Shown here: positions 54,844-64,000 of the stretch, in pieces
Layout: the number at the start of each line of letters is the position of its first letter
Position numbering within the stretch: the stretch's first letter is position 1
From: Pseudofrankia saprophytica
GTDB lineage: Bacteria > Actinomycetota > Actinomycetes > Frankiales > Frankiaceae
Length of the DNA stretch: 64,000 bases
Assembly (NCBI RefSeq): GCF_000235425.2
Contig: NZ_KI912266.1
Location: 3,291,671 to 3,355,670 of the forward strand
Reading direction: 5' to 3'
Made by a program: the position numbers and the translations under genes
Notes under the pieces: generated by a model
The model's database searches: none
Told to the model about the DNA's origin: nothing
Seen by the model: the letters and a program-made list of their open reading frames with translations, nothing else

Positions 54844-55596
54844 TTATTTCTCTGCGGCCGTAGCGGCGTCGCCCAGCGCCTCGCCCTTGGCGAAGCCGTA
54901 GTAGGCGGAGAACTGGAGCACGATCTCGTCCATCTCCGCCTTGGTCAGGTCGCCCGAGCGCAGGGCTGAGCCGACGTGCGTGGCCAACGGTGTGGGCGAG
55001 TCGTCGATGGCCACGCAGGCGACGGTGATGATGCGCCGCTCCCGGCGGGTGAGGCCGGGTCGTTGCCAGACGTGGCCGAAGACGAAGTTGAGGATGCCGG
55101 CGTGGCGGTAGGGCGTCTCCGGTCGCGGTGCCGGCAGGAGGTTCACGTCGACGAACTCCTGGACGCCACGCTCGAGCCGCCCTTCCCAGTCACTCGGGCC
55201 CAGGGCGTCGTTGTCGAGGACTGGCCACGGGGCCGGCTCGCGCCCCTGCTCGCGCTCGATGCGGTGCCACTGGCGGACGACTTCCATCTCCAGGTGCGAG
55301 GCCTTCGGCCAGCCGCAGTAGACGGCGAAGTGCAGTACGAACTCCAACATCGCGTCCAGCTCGATGTCACCGCTGCCCAGGGCCGCGTACACGTGGGCCT
55401 CGATCGGCCCGGGCGCGTCGGCGGCGGCGACGCAGGTCAGCGTCACCCACCGCCGGTCGCGCCGGCTCAGCCCGGGCCGGTTCCAGACCTCGCCGAACAC
55501 GAAGTCCCGGCTGGCTAACTCCAGGGGGGTCGCCGCCGCGGGCGGTTCGACCGTCATGACCTCGCGGTAGGTCTGCTCGGCGGCGGCGTTGCCCAT
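54844..55596 (-). CDS. Tandem carboxymuconolactone decarboxylase (CMD)-domain protein
   Basis: A 250-residue protein with two similar halves: [71 protein letters not shown], and [71 protein letters not shown]. It lacks the CxxC of AhpD peroxidases, so it is more like a decarboxylase/lactonase or structural member. A close paralogue is at 62377. It is divergent from a TetR gene, which probably regulates it and the lipoprotein gene downstream. Confidence 0.85.
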   Translation of the reverse strand: MGNAAAEQTYREVMTVEPPAAATPLELASRDFVFGEVWNRPGLSRRDRRWVTLTCVAAADAPGPIEAHVYAALGSGDIELDAMLEFVLHFAVYCGWPKASHLEMEVVRQWHRIEREQGREPAPWPVLDNDALGPSDWEGRLERGVQEFVDVNLLPAPRPETPYRHAGILNFVFGHVWQRPGLTRRERRIITVACVAIDDSPTPLATHVGSALRSGDLTKAEMDEIVLQFSAYYGFAKGEALGDAATAAEK

Positions 55597-55674
55597 GCGT
55601 TCCTCCAGGTTTCGAACGGATGCCTGGAAGCTAAGGCAATTGACTGACGATGTCCAGCATGTTTCGATGGCCCC

Positions 55675-56340
55675 ATGCTGGTACCCCCGTCACCGAAGGA
55701 ACGGATCATCCTGGCCGCCGAGGCGCTCTTCGCCGAGCACGGGCTGGATGGGGTATCGCTCCGGCAGATCTCCGTGGCGGCCGGCAGCGCCAACAACTAC
55801 GCGGTCCAGTACCACTTCGGCACGAAGGAACAGCTGATCCAAGCGATCTTCGAGTTCCGCCTCCCCCATCTGCACGAGCGCCGGAACCTGCTGGTCGCCC
55901 AGCACCGCCCGGACAGTCTGCGTTCCTGGATGGAGTGCTTCGTGCTGCCGATCCTGGAACAGGGTGAGCAGGAGGGAAGCAACTACCTCAGCTTCGTCGC
56001 CAACCTGTACAGCCACGGCAGCCGCGAGGTGTTCGACCAGCTCGCGCCCACCTACCTGGCCTCGACCGAGGCGTTCCAGGACCGTTTCCGGTCGCTGCTC
56101 GCGCACGTCCCCGAGCCGCTGCGCACGCACCGGATCAACCAGGCCGCGGCGTTCGCCGTGCACACCGCCGCGGACCGCGAGCGGGCCAGCGCCAGGGGGC
56201 AGGAGGTGCTGTCCTTCGCCGCGCACGTCGCCGACCTGCTCGACGGGCTGGTCGGCTTCCTGATGGCACCGGTCTCGCCGGCCGCGCTCGCGGCCTGCGG
56301 CAGCACCGACGCCGCCGCGACGCGCCTCCTGGTTCCGTAG
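55675..56340 (+). CDS. TetR/AcrR family transcriptional regulator
   Basis: A 221-residue repressor: the HTH PKERIILAAEALFAEHGLDGVSLRQISVAAGSANNYAVQYHFGTKEQLIQAIFEFR, then a helical ligand domain ending in a low-complexity Ala-rich tail. It is transcribed away from the CMD-lipoprotein genes with only 78 bp between starts. That gap is the likely shared operator region, although no clear palindrome was visible in it. Ligand unknown. Confidence 0.88.
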   Translation: MLVPPSPKERIILAAEALFAEHGLDGVSLRQISVAAGSANNYAVQYHFGTKEQLIQAIFEFRLPHLHERRNLLVAQHRPDSLRSWMECFVLPILEQGEQEGSNYLSFVANLYSHGSREVFDQLAPTYLASTEAFQDRFRSLLAHVPEPLRTHRINQAAAFAVHTAADRERASARGQEVLSFAAHVADLLDGLVGFLMAPVSPAALAACGSTDAAATRLLVP

Positions 56341-56442
56341 GCCGTCCCAAACCCGTTCCGAATTCGTTCCGAATCCGTCCCCGAACCCGAGAACCCGCCT
56401 CCATGCCGAATGAGCCACCCGGCCCCGGCCGGACAGCGCGCG

Positions 56443-56483
56443 CCGAAGGGTGCGCGACTGGTGCAACGTCGCGCGCCCTTCGG
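56443..56483 (-). terminator. Hairpin terminator after substrate-binding protein gene
   Basis: Stem CCGAAGGGTGCGCG (56443-56456) / CGCGCGCCCTTCGG (56470-56483), 13 of 14 pairs plus a G-T wobble, with a 13-nt loop. It lies beyond the ancestral stop at 56497 of the leftward lipoprotein gene, between convergent genes. Confidence 0.7.
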
Positions 56484-56551
56484 TCCACCTGAGACGTCAG
56501 TCCGGGATCGGGGCGTAGCCGAGGACCTTGTACGCGGCGGGCTCGCCCTTG

Positions 56552-57832
56552 TCATCCAGGGACGTGGACAGACCGCCACGGACGCAGACCCGCGGGCTCC
56601 TGCGGTATGGCCTTGCCGTTGCAGCGGAACTTCATCCCCGCGCCACCGGGCAGCTCCGTCTCCTTCATCCCCTTGATCGTCGAGGTGATGGTTGCCGGAG
56701 TGATGTCGCCGGAGATGCCGGCGGTAGCGGCCTGGAGGCCGGACAGGGCCATGAACATGATCATGCCGTCCTGGGAGTCCAGGTCGATGCCCTTCCCGTA
56801 GGTGTCGGTGACCTTGGTGTACAGGTCCATCGACGGGCTGTCCGGGCCGAGCGGCGCGGTGGCGCTGACGACCATGCCCTTCAGCGTGGCACCTGGGACC
56901 GACTTGCGGGTGGCGTCGGTGATGCACTGCGAGATTCCGCTGATGGTGCCGGTGAAGCCGACGGCCCTGAGGCCGTTCATCGCGCTGATGCAGAACGAGT
57001 CGCTGCCGATGATGAACACCTGGTCGGAACCGTTGTCGACGACCCCCTGCATCTGGGGCGTCATGTCGGCGGTGCCGGGCGCGACGCGGACGAGCTCGTA
57101 GCCGATACCGGCCTTCTGGAACAGCGGCGGCGCGATGTCCTGGGCGGAGTGCAGCGCGGCGGGAACGTCGGTGACGACCGCGGTGACCTTCTTGTTGCCC
57201 TCGTTCTTGGCGACCTGGATCGGCAGGTCGATGACGGGGAACGTCGGGTCACCCAGGGTGAACGTCGTCTGGCTGGCGAGCAGGTCGGGGTCGCTCGAGC
57301 CGTAGATCATGACGGGGATCTTGGCGTCGTTCAGCGGCTTCCACGCGCTGTCGATGACACCGGAGGTGCCGATGACGACGGCGTCGACGTTGTTCTCGAT
57401 CATCTGGTTGCCGCAGTCGGTGGCCTTGGACGGGTCGGTGAGCGTCTCGCAGATCGTGATCTCGATCGGTCGCCCGCCGATTCCGCCCTTGTGCTCGTTG
57501 AGGTACTTGACCGTGGCCTGGGCGACCTTGTTGTCGGTGGTGTGGTCGGCGACCGGGCTGGCTCCGTCCGTGATCACACCGATCTTGACGGGCGCGCCCG
57601 TCGCCTTGCTGACCGCGCCGAGGGGGTCCGCGGCGCTCGCGGAACCACTGGCCGCGGGGGAGTCGCTCTTGTCGTCGGAGCCGCCACAGGCCGAGACGAG
57701 GGCCAGGCTCGCGGCCAGGACGGCGGCGCCGACCAACCTTAACCCGCCCAGACGGGCAGACGACTGTGTGGATGTGATGGACCGTAATGCCCGGGAGGCC
57801 GTCTGCCCGCCGGGTCTCTGGACGTGCGACAT
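56552..57832 (-). CDS. Orphan ABC-type substrate-binding lipoprotein, C-terminus altered by frameshift
   Basis: A 426-residue lipoprotein (lipobox VSAC, Cys49), nearly the same as the protein at 53384 through GGAGMKFRCNGKAIP. There the frame changes: the actual end is QEPAGLRPWRSVHVPG. The family ending VCVRGGLSTSLDDKGEPAAYKVLGYAPIPD continues in another frame to a TGA at 56497. The indel is near 56600. The binding domain is complete, so the product may still fold, but it has lost the last conserved Cys. It lies 104 bp downstream of the dehydrogenase that ends the cys operon. Confidence 0.8.
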   Translation of the reverse strand: MSHVQRPGGQTASRALRSITSTQSSARLGGLRLVGAAVLAASLALVSACGGSDDKSDSPAASGSASAADPLGAVSKATGAPVKIGVITDGASPVADHTTDNKVAQATVKYLNEHKGGIGGRPIEITICETLTDPSKATDCGNQMIENNVDAVVIGTSGVIDSAWKPLNDAKIPVMIYGSSDPDLLASQTTFTLGDPTFPVIDLPIQVAKNEGNKKVTAVVTDVPAALHSAQDIAPPLFQKAGIGYELVRVAPGTADMTPQMQGVVDNGSDQVFIIGSDSFCISAMNGLRAVGFTGTISGISQCITDATRKSVPGATLKGMVVSATAPLGPDSPSMDLYTKVTDTYGKGIDLDSQDGMIMFMALSGLQAATAGISGDITPATITSTIKGMKETELPGGAGMKFRCNGKAIPQEPAGLRPWRSVHVPG

Positions 57833-57935
57833 GCGTGCAACCTTTCGCCGAAATAGGTGGCCGGGTTTGGTTGGAACTGCCGGCGACAGACCCAGGGAAT
57901 GCGTTACCGACCCCCGAGCTCGAAGGCGCCTGTCT

Positions 57936-58748
57936 CTATTCGAGGGTTGTCAGCGTGGTGGCGGCGAGTTTTACCAGGGCGGCTGGTTCCGCGGCACCAT
58001 GTGACTGTGCGAGGTTAAGCATGATGCCCACGTCCTTACGGAGCAGTGGCGCGGCCTGTCGCAGTCCGGCGGTGTTGAAACCGGAGGCGGCGAGAATCGC
58101 GCTCGCTCGGCTTCCGCCGCTGCCGTGTGCCAATACCCGCGCCACCGCGGTGCGATCCATGCCGAGCGCCTCGGCGAACGTGAACGTCTCCCACGCGACG
58201 GTGACCTGCGCGGTGAAGACGAAGTTGTTCAGCACCTTCGCCAGCTGTCCGCTTCCGAGCGGGCCAAGATGAATGAGAGGGTTGGCGAACGTCTCCAGCA
58301 CCGGCCGGCACCGCGCCACGTCCTCGGCGCCGCCGCCGGCCATGACGAGGAGGGCGCGCGCCGCCGCCGCCGCGCCGCCGCCGCTGACGGGTGCGTCTAT
58401 GACGGCGATCTCGCGTTTCGCGGCCTCGCCCGCGATCCGTCGGCAGGTGTCCGGGTGGATCGTGGAGTGGATCGCGACGACGCCTCCCGGTGACATGCCG
58501 GCCAGGACGCCGTCGGTCCGCAGGAGAACGTCCTCGACGTCGGCGTCCCCGACGACGCAGAGACAGACGACGTCGCTGGACGCTCCCAGCTCGGCGGGTG
58601 TGGCGGCGACCTTCGCCGTGGTGTCGGCGAAAGGCTCCAGGGACGCGGGCCTGCGAGCCCACAGGGTCAGTGGGTAACCGTGCTCGACGATGCGCCGCGC
58701 CATCGGCGCGCCCTGGCTGCCCAGTCCGATGAATCCGACCCGGATCAC
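57936..58748 (-). CDS. NAD(P)-dependent beta-hydroxyacid dehydrogenase (HIBADH-like)
   Basis: A 270-residue protein. The Rossmann start is [33 protein letters not shown], then the substrate motif [23 protein letters not shown], the catalytic Lys region [19 protein letters not shown], and a helical C-terminal domain. It belongs to the 3-hydroxyisobutyrate/tartronate-semialdehyde dehydrogenase family; the exact substrate is unknown. GTG 58748 overlaps the cysQ stop (GTGA), making it the fourth coupled gene after cysD, cysNC and cysQ, which ties this oxidoreductase to sulfate activation. Confidence 0.87.
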   Translation of the reverse strand: MIRVGFIGLGSQGAPMARRIVEHGYPLTLWARRPASLEPFADTTAKVAATPAELGASSDVVCLCVVGDADVEDVLLRTDGVLAGMSPGGVVAIHSTIHPDTCRRIAGEAAKREIAVIDAPVSGGGAAAAARALLVMAGGGAEDVARCRPVLETFANPLIHLGPLGSGQLAKVLNNFVFTAQVTVAWETFTFAEALGMDRTAVARVLAHGSGGSRASAILAASGFNTAGLRQAAPLLRKDVGIMLNLAQSHGAAEPAALVKLAATTLTTLE

Positions 58749-59476
58749 GCGTTCACCCAGTCCCGCAGCGCGTTCAGGACCGGCTCGGCCAGCTCCAGGC
58801 GGCAGATGAGCAGGTCTGGCAGGTAGGGGTCGGGCTCGTTGTAGCGCAGGGGGGAGCCGTCGAGGCGGGAGACGTGCAGCCCGGCGGCAGCGGCGACGGC
58901 GACGGGCGCGCAGGAGTCCCACTCGTACTGACCGCCGGAGTGGGCGTAGATGTCGACCTGCCCGCGCACGACGGCCATCGCCTTGGCGCCGGCCGAGCCC
59001 ATGGGAACCAGCGCGGCGTCCAGTCGACTGACGAGGTGGTCCACGCAGGCCGGCGGACGGGTCCGCGACACCGCGAGACGGATCGGGCCGGCCGCGCGGG
59101 AGATGAGGGTGGGTGGTTTGCCCGTGTGCAGCACGAGATCGGCGGCGGGCAGCGCCACGGCGCCGACGGCGGGGCTGCCGTGGACGGCGAGGGCGACGTG
59201 GACGGCCCAGTCGTCTCGCGGGGGCTCTCCGTACTCGCGGGTGCCGTCGAGCGGGTCCACGATCCAGACGCGGTCATGCCCGAGCCGGGCGCGATCGTCG
59301 GTGCGTTCCTCCGACAGGATGGCATCGTGGGGACGAGCCTGTGCCAGGCGATCGAGCAGGAGCTCGTTGGACTGCTTGTCCCCGGCGGCACCGCCCTGGT
59401 CGCGGATGGCGAGCAGGAGGTTGCCTGCCTCGGCGGCGAGGGCGGCCGCGAGCGCGTGGTCGTCGATGTCGTTCAT
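58745..59476 (-). CDS. cysQ: 3'(2'),5'-bisphosphate nucleotidase CysQ
   Basis: A 243-residue member of the inositol-monophosphatase superfamily. Metal-site motifs: [37 protein letters not shown] and [30 protein letters not shown]. It removes the 3'-phosphate of PAP (and PAPS), preventing build-up of the by-product of sulfotransferases and PAPS reductase. ATG 59476 overlaps the cysNC stop (ATGA), so it is coupled to PAPS synthesis. Confidence 0.9.
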   Translation of the reverse strand: MNDIDDHALAAALAAEAGNLLLAIRDQGGAAGDKQSNELLLDRLAQARPHDAILSEERTDDRARLGHDRVWIVDPLDGTREYGEPPRDDWAVHVALAVHGSPAVGAVALPAADLVLHTGKPPTLISRAAGPIRLAVSRTRPPACVDHLVSRLDAALVPMGSAGAKAMAVVRGQVDIYAHSGGQYEWDSCAPVAVAAAAGLHVSRLDGSPLRYNEPDPYLPDLLICRLELAEPVLNALRDWVNA

Positions 59477-61401
59477 GCCTCGTCCGCCGGAGTGAGGTGG
59501 CCGGTGTCGCGGAGGTAGCTGACGACCTGCTCGGCGCTGGTCTCGGGGGCGATCGCACCGGAGGCGTCGAGGTGCAGCTCCGGGTTGGGTGGTGGTTCGT
59601 AGGGGGAGTCGATGCCGGTGAAGTTGGCGAGCTCGCCGCGGCGGGCCTTGGCGTAGAGGCCCTTGCGGTCGCGGGTTTCGGCGACGTCGAGGGGGGTGTC
59701 GACGAAGACCTCGATGAACTCGCCGGGGTCGAGCAGGTCGCGGGCGAGTTGGCGCTCGGCACGGAACGGCGAGATGAACGACGTCAGCACGATCAGCCCG
59801 GCGTCGGCCATGAGCCTGGCGACCTCGGCGATGCGGCGGATGTTCTCTACGCGGTCGGCTTCGGTGAAGCCGAGGTCCTTGTTCAGGCCGTGGCGGACGT
59901 TGTCGCCGTCGAGGAGGTAGGTGTGGAAGCCCTCGTCGTGGAGCTTCTTCTCGACGAGGTTGGCGATGGTGGACTTGCCGGCGCCGGACAGGCCGGTGAA
60001 CCAGACGACCGCCGGGCGCTGGCCCTTGCGGCTGGCGCGGACGGTTTTGGTGACCTCGACGGCCTGCCAGTGGATGTTGTGGGCCCGGCGGAGGGCGAAG
60101 TGCAGGAGGCCGGCGGCGACGGTGGCGTGGGTGTACCGGTCGATGAGGATGAACCCGCCGGTGTCCCGGTTCGTGGTGTAGGGGTCGAAGGGGACGGGCC
60201 GGTCGAGGCTGAGGTTCGCGACGCCGATCTCGTTGAGCTCCAGGGTGCGGGCCGCGGTGTGTTCCAAAGTGTTGACGTTGACCTTGTACTTCGGCTGCGC
60301 GATCGTCGCGTTGAGGGTGCGGGCGCCGAGCTTGAGCAGGTAGGGCCGGCCGGGCAGCATCGGCTCGGTGGCCATCCAGACGAGATGGCACTCGAACTGG
60401 TCGGCGACCTCGGCAGGGCTGCCCGCCGCGGCGAGCAGGTCGCCACGACTGATGTCGATCTCGTCGGCGAGGGAGATCGTGACCGACTGGCCAGCGAAGG
60501 CCTCGGCCAGGTCGCCATCGGCGGTGACGATCCGCTCCACGGTGCTTTCCTGCCCGCCGGGCAGGGCGCGGACCCGGTCACCGGGGCGGACGGTGCCGCC
60601 GGCGATCTGGCCGGCGAAACCGCGGAAGTCCAGGTCCGGCCGGTTGACCCACTGCACCGGCAGCCGGAACGGGCCGGCGGCCGACACGTCGTCGATCTGC
60701 ACGGTCTCCAGCTGGCCGACCAGAGTGGGTCCGGCGTACCAGGGGGTGTTCCCGGACAGCGTGGTGATGTTGTCGCCGCGCAGTGCCGAGAGCGGGATGC
60801 AGGTGATGGCCTCACCCTCGAGGCCGATCTGGGCGGCGAAGGCACGGTAGTCGGCCTCGATGGTGTCGAAGACGTCCTTCGAGTAGTCGACGAGGTCAAG
60901 CTTGTTGATCGCCAGCACGACGTGGCGGATCCCGAGCAGCGAGACCAGGTAGCTGTGACGGCGGGTCTGGGTGAGCACACCCTTGCGGGCGTCGATCAGG
61001 ATGACCGCCAGATCCGCCGTGGAGGCACCCGTGACCATGTTGCGGGTGTACTGCTCGTGGCCCGGAGTGTCGGCGACGATGAACTTGCGGTGCTCGGTCG
61101 AGAAGAACCGGTACGCCACATCGATCGTGATGCCCTGCTCACGCTCGGCGGCGAGGCCGTCGACGAGCAGCGCGAAGTCGAGCTCACCGCCCTGCGTGCC
61201 GACCTTCTTCGAGTCGGACTCCAAAGTGGCGAGCTGGTCGGAGAACACCAGCTTCGCGTCATACAACAGCCGACCGATCAGCGTCGACTTCCCGTCATCG
61301 ACGCTGCCACAGGTGATGAACCGTAGCATCGACTTGTTCTCGTGCCGACGCAGGTACTCCTCGATATCGTCGGCGACGAGGTCATCGGTCGCATGCGCCA
61401 T
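59473..61401 (-). CDS. cysNC: Bifunctional sulfate adenylyltransferase large subunit / APS kinase
   Basis: A 642-residue fusion. Residues 1 to about 450 are the GTPase subunit Cys[49 protein letters not shown], followed by two beta-barrel domains. From about residue 465 comes APS kinase (CysC): [48 protein letters not shown] and [18 protein letters not shown]. With CysD it converts sulfate and ATP to APS and then PAPS in the cytosol. The start overlaps the cysD stop (ATGA at 61401). Confidence 0.96.
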   Translation of the reverse strand: MAHATDDLVADDIEEYLRRHENKSMLRFITCGSVDDGKSTLIGRLLYDAKLVFSDQLATLESDSKKVGTQGGELDFALLVDGLAAEREQGITIDVAYRFFSTEHRKFIVADTPGHEQYTRNMVTGASTADLAVILIDARKGVLTQTRRHSYLVSLLGIRHVVLAINKLDLVDYSKDVFDTIEADYRAFAAQIGLEGEAITCIPLSALRGDNITTLSGNTPWYAGPTLVGQLETVQIDDVSAAGPFRLPVQWVNRPDLDFRGFAGQIAGGTVRPGDRVRALPGGQESTVERIVTADGDLAEAFAGQSVTISLADEIDISRGDLLAAAGSPAEVADQFECHLVWMATEPMLPGRPYLLKLGARTLNATIAQPKYKVNVNTLEHTAARTLELNEIGVANLSLDRPVPFDPYTTNRDTGGFILIDRYTHATVAAGLLHFALRRAHNIHWQAVEVTKTVRASRKGQRPAVVWFTGLSGAGKSTIANLVEKKLHDEGFHTYLLDGDNVRHGLNKDLGFTEADRVENIRRIAEVARLMADAGLIVLTSFISPFRAERQLARDLLDPGEFIEVFVDTPLDVAETRDRKGLYAKARRGELANFTGIDSPYEPPPNPELHLDASGAIAPETSAEQVVSYLRDTGHLTPADEA

Positions 61402-62303
61402 CAGAAGTACCCCTCGTGCTTCTTCTTCTCCATGGAACCTGACGAGTCGTGGTCGATGACCCGACCCTGACGCTCCGAACTCGTCGTCAGCAGCATCTCC
61501 TGGATAATCTCGAGCAGAGTCGCCGCCTCGCTTTCCACGGCACCGGTCAGTGGGTAGCAGCCGAGTGTGCGGAAACGGATGGAACGCTGCTGGGGGACCT
61601 CGCCGGGGTTCAGCCGCATCCGCTCGTCATCGACCATGATCAGGGCGCCGTCGCGCTCGACGACCGGTCGCGGCGCGGCGTAGTACAGCGGGACGATCGG
61701 GATGTTCTCCTTGTGGATGTAGAGCCACACGTCCAGCTCGGTCCAGTTCGACAACGGGAACACCCGCACGCTTTGCCCCGGCCCCTTGCGCGCGTTGTAC
61801 AACCGCCACAGCTCCGGCCGCTGGTCCTTCGGGTCCCAGCGATGCTGCGCCGAGCGGATCGAGAACACCCGCTCCTTCGCCCTCGACTTCTCCTCGTCGC
61901 GGCGCGCCCCACCGAACGCCAGGTCGAAGCCGTACTTGTCCAGCGCCTGCTTCAACCCCTCCGTCTTCCAGATGTCGGTGTGCATCGCCGAACCGTGGTC
62001 GAACGGGTTGATTCCCTGCGCCAGCGCCTCCGGGTTCTGGTGGACCAGCAGGTCCAGGCCATTCTCGGCGACAAACCGGTCCCGGAAGGCGTACATGGCC
62101 TGGAACTTCCACGTCGTGTCGACGTGCAGCAACGGGAACGGCGGCTTCGACGGGTAGAACGCCTTCATCGCCAGATGCAGCATCACCGCGCTGTCTTTGC
62201 CCACCGAATACAGCATCACCGGCCGCTCGGACTCGGAGACGGCCTCCCGGAAGATCTGGATGCTCTCGGCCTCCAGACGCTGCAGGTGCGTTAGATGGCT
62301 CAT
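61401..62303 (-). CDS. cysD: Sulfate adenylyltransferase small subunit CysD
   Basis: A 300-residue PP-loop ATP pyrophosphatase: [95 protein letters not shown], and C-terminal [18 protein letters not shown]. It catalyses adenylation of sulfate with the CysN GTPase. I chose ATG 62303 ([21 protein letters not shown]), the usual family start, over the extension to 62357. First gene of the coupled cysD-cysNC-cysQ-dehydrogenase operon. Confidence 0.95.
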   Translation of the reverse strand: MSHLTHLQRLEAESIQIFREAVSESERPVMLYSVGKDSAVMLHLAMKAFYPSKPPFPLLHVDTTWKFQAMYAFRDRFVAENGLDLLVHQNPEALAQGINPFDHGSAMHTDIWKTEGLKQALDKYGFDLAFGGARRDEEKSRAKERVFSIRSAQHRWDPKDQRPELWRLYNARKGPGQSVRVFPLSNWTELDVWLYIHKENIPIVPLYYAAPRPVVERDGALIMVDDERMRLNPGEVPQQRSIRFRTLGCYPLTGAVESEAATLLEIIQEMLLTTSSERQGRVIDHDSSGSMEKKKHEGYF

Positions 62304-62376
62304 GGCGCATACCTGTTCTCTCTCCGCGTGAACCACGCGGTGCGCGCTCGACGCCACGGTTCTCGCATTGCTGACA

Positions 62377-63135
62377 TCAGCCGCTCTTCGCTGCCCACGC
62401 GGATTCGGCGGCGTCGTTCAGAGCCTCGCCCTTCGCGAACCCGTAGTAGACGGAGAACTGGAGCACGATCTCGTCCATCTCTTCCTTGGTGAGATCGCCG
62501 GAATGCAGGGCCGAGGAGACGTGGGTGCGCAGGGGTGTAGGCGAGTCATCGAGGGCGACACACGCTACGGTGATGATCCGCCGCTCTCGGCGGGTGAGGC
62601 CGGGGCGCTGCCAGACATGACCGAAGACGAAGTTCAGGATGCCCGCGTGACGGTAGGGCGAGGTGGGCGGCGGCGCCTGGGTGAGGTTGACGTCGACGAA
62701 CTCCCGCACGCCCTCCTCCAGCCGCTTGTCCCAGTCGTTCTCCCCGAGCGTCTCGTTCGACAGAACGGGCCACGGCTCCGGCTCCCGGCCGTTCTCGCGG
62801 GCGATCCGGGCCGACTGCTGGGCGATGACCATCTCGAGATGGGACGCCTTGGGCCAACCGCAGTAGACCGCGAAGTGCAGGACGAACTCGAGCATCGTCT
62901 CGACGTCGAGGTCACCACTGTTCAGCGCGGCATAGACCTGGTCATCGATGGGCCCCGGAGAATCCGCGGCGGCGACGCAGGTCAGCGCCACCCACCGCCG
63001 GTCACGCCTGCTGAGCCCCGGCCGGGACCACACCTCGCCGAACACGAAGTCCCGGGTGGCGGCCTCGTAGGGAGTCGTGGCCAGCGCCGGTTCCCGGGTC
63101 ATCACCTCGCGGTAGGTCTGGTCCGCGTCGCCCAT
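62377..63135 (-). CDS. Tandem carboxymuconolactone decarboxylase (CMD)-domain protein (paralogue)
   Basis: A 252-residue double-CMD protein, clearly paralogous to the one at 54844: [71 protein letters not shown] and [73 protein letters not shown]. It precedes cysD by 74 bp on the same strand and may share its transcript. Function unknown; the repeated linkage to lipoprotein and dehydrogenase genes suggests one catabolic theme. Confidence 0.85.
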   Translation of the reverse strand: MGDADQTYREVMTREPALATTPYEAATRDFVFGEVWSRPGLSRRDRRWVALTCVAAADSPGPIDDQVYAALNSGDLDVETMLEFVLHFAVYCGWPKASHLEMVIAQQSARIARENGREPEPWPVLSNETLGENDWDKRLEEGVREFVDVNLTQAPPPTSPYRHAGILNFVFGHVWQRPGLTRRERRIITVACVALDDSPTPLRTHVSSALHSGDLTKEEMDEIVLQFSVYYGFAKGEALNDAAESAWAAKSG

Positions 63136-63170
63136 GTCGGGATCTCCTGCCCTCGTGTGGTGGTCGGCGG

Positions 63171-64000
63171 TCAGCTCAGCCGGAGCGCGACGCGTACCGA
63201 GTCGCGGCCGGGAGTGGACCGGGTCAGGAGCGCGAAGGCGTCCTCGAACTTCTCCAGCGGGAACGAGTCGCCGAGCAGCTCGGCGGTCGGCACCTTGCCC
63301 GCGTTGATGAGCGCCACGGCGCCCGCGGCGTCCAGGCCGGCGCCAGGGTGCAGCGTGATGCGCCGGGTCGGGATCCAGTCGCTGTGGAAGCCTTCGAGCG
63401 GACGGTCCTTCATCCCGGCGATGACGACATGGCCGCCCTTGCGGACGAGGTCCATGGCCAGATTCACCGTCACCGGGTTACCGGCCGCGGCGTCGATGAC
63501 CACGTCGGCCATCTGGCCGCCGGTGATCTCGCGGACTCGCCCGACGGGGTCGGCGGCCTCGACGTCGATGGTGTGGTCGGCGCCGATGCGGCGCGCGCAG
63601 TCCAGCCGGAACCGGTCCCTGGCCGTCCCAGTGACGATGACGCTGGCCGCGCCGGCCGCCTTCGCCGCGACGATCGTGGCCATGCCCATGTGCCCGGGCC
63701 CCTCGATGACGACGACGTCACCGCTCTTCACCGGCGCGACCCAGGTGACCGCGCAGCTCAGCGGCTCGAAGACGGTGAGCTGGTCGGCCGGGACGTCGTC
63801 GCGCAGCTTGTAGACCATCGACCCGGGTAGCAGCTCCAGGTGCTCGGCGAAACCGCCGTAGAGCCCGGAGCCCTCGTCGACGGAGAAGTCGTGCCCATAG
63901 ATGCGATGCCCCTGCGGGGTGAACACGATGTCCCAGACCGCGACCCGGTCGCCCTCGTCGACGCCCCACTTCTCGGCGGCCGCCGGGTCGATCTTCTCGA
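63171..64000 (-). CDS. Zinc-type alcohol dehydrogenase (MDR family), partial at right edge
   Basis: The C-terminal 276 residues of a medium-chain dehydrogenase run off the window. Visible: EKWGVDEGDRVAVWDIVFTPQGHRIYGHD, GGFAEHLELLPGSMVYKLRDDVPADQLTVFEPLSCAVTWV, the NAD-binding GDVVVIEGPGHMGMATIVAAKAAGAASVIVTG and the end FEDAFALLTRSTPGRDSVRVALRL. It resembles threonine/L-iditol dehydrogenase-type enzymes. The N-terminal catalytic zinc ligands are outside the window. It lies 35 bp upstream of the CMD gene on the same strand, so it may belong to the same operon. Confidence 0.88.
   Translation of the reverse strand, partial: EKIDPAAAEKWGVDEGDRVAVWDIVFTPQGHRIYGHDFSVDEGSGLYGGFAEHLELLPGSMVYKLRDDVPADQLTVFEPLSCAVTWVAPVKSGDVVVIEGPGHMGMATIVAAKAAGAASVIVTGTARDRFRLDCARRIGADHTIDVEAADPVGRVREITGGQMADVVIDAAAGNPVTVNLAMDLVRKGGHVVIAGMKDRPLEGFHSDWIPTRRITLHPGAGLDAAGAVALINAGKVPTAELLGDSFPLEKFEDAFALLTRSTPGRDSVRVALRLS

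Noticed and set aside
56355..56395. Short direct repeats of TTCCGAAT
   Set aside because: Only two or three imperfect units between convergent genes, with no plausible function or partner.
59113..61326. 737-codon open frame on the plus strand
   Set aside because: It is antisense to cysNC and cysQ; composition is Val/Gly/Asp-rich and without similarity, as expected of a GC-rich shadow frame.

Overview
The window is very GC-rich, with frequent GTG/TTG starts, overlapping ATGA junctions and actinobacterial protein families throughout. The mix of livH-type transporters and orphan branched-chain substrate-binding lipoproteins, cytochrome P450, TetR/IclR regulators, tandem-CMD proteins and IS6/IS5 debris points to a soil actinomycete of the Frankia/Pseudofrankia type. 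The genus is inferred from general content, not from a marker gene. No rRNA, tRNA or CRISPR was seen.

Layout. 0-6.3 kb: catabolic or transport genes (edge of a livH permease, TetR regulator, P450, APH-like kinase, substrate-binding lipoprotein). 7-27 kb: a metal and cell-envelope stress island. It holds two paralogous NlpC/P60 hydrolases, small Met/His-rich membrane proteins (DUF6153, DUF305, two DUF2933-like), two copper-type P1B ATPases, a CopZ-like chaperone, a secreted metal-associated protein, CsoR, a BlaI/CopY-type repressor with its M56 protease, two methyltransferases, and a two-component system divergent from an ABC exporter. Two operator families knit it together: four CTACTA-N7-TAGTAG sites (BlaI type) and four ATACCC(C)-GGGTAT sites (CsoR type). 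One NlpC/P60 gene also carries a c-di-AMP (ydaO/yuaA) riboswitch in its leader.

27-39 kb: accessory region. It has a MarR-like regulator behind a MerR-type promoter, a secreted ricin-type lectin, a low-GC Nudix gene, a kinase preceded by an overlapping 17-codon ORF, an MFS exporter, an NB-ARC/TPR STAND protein coupled to a two-helix membrane protein, and IS6-family transposase copies around a SnoaL-like gene.

39-64 kb: catabolic and sulfur region. It has MBL hydrolases, SDRs, three related orphan substrate-binding lipoproteins, HIBADH-like dehydrogenase (one intact, one remnant), a DapB-like reductase, CMD proteins, TetR and IclR regulators, a sulfotransferase coupled to an alkylsulfatase-like hydrolase, and a tightly coupled cysD-cysNC-cysQ-dehydrogenase operon able to make PAPS and recycle PAP. 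Several genes here are frameshifted or reduced to remnants, suggesting duplication followed by decay.
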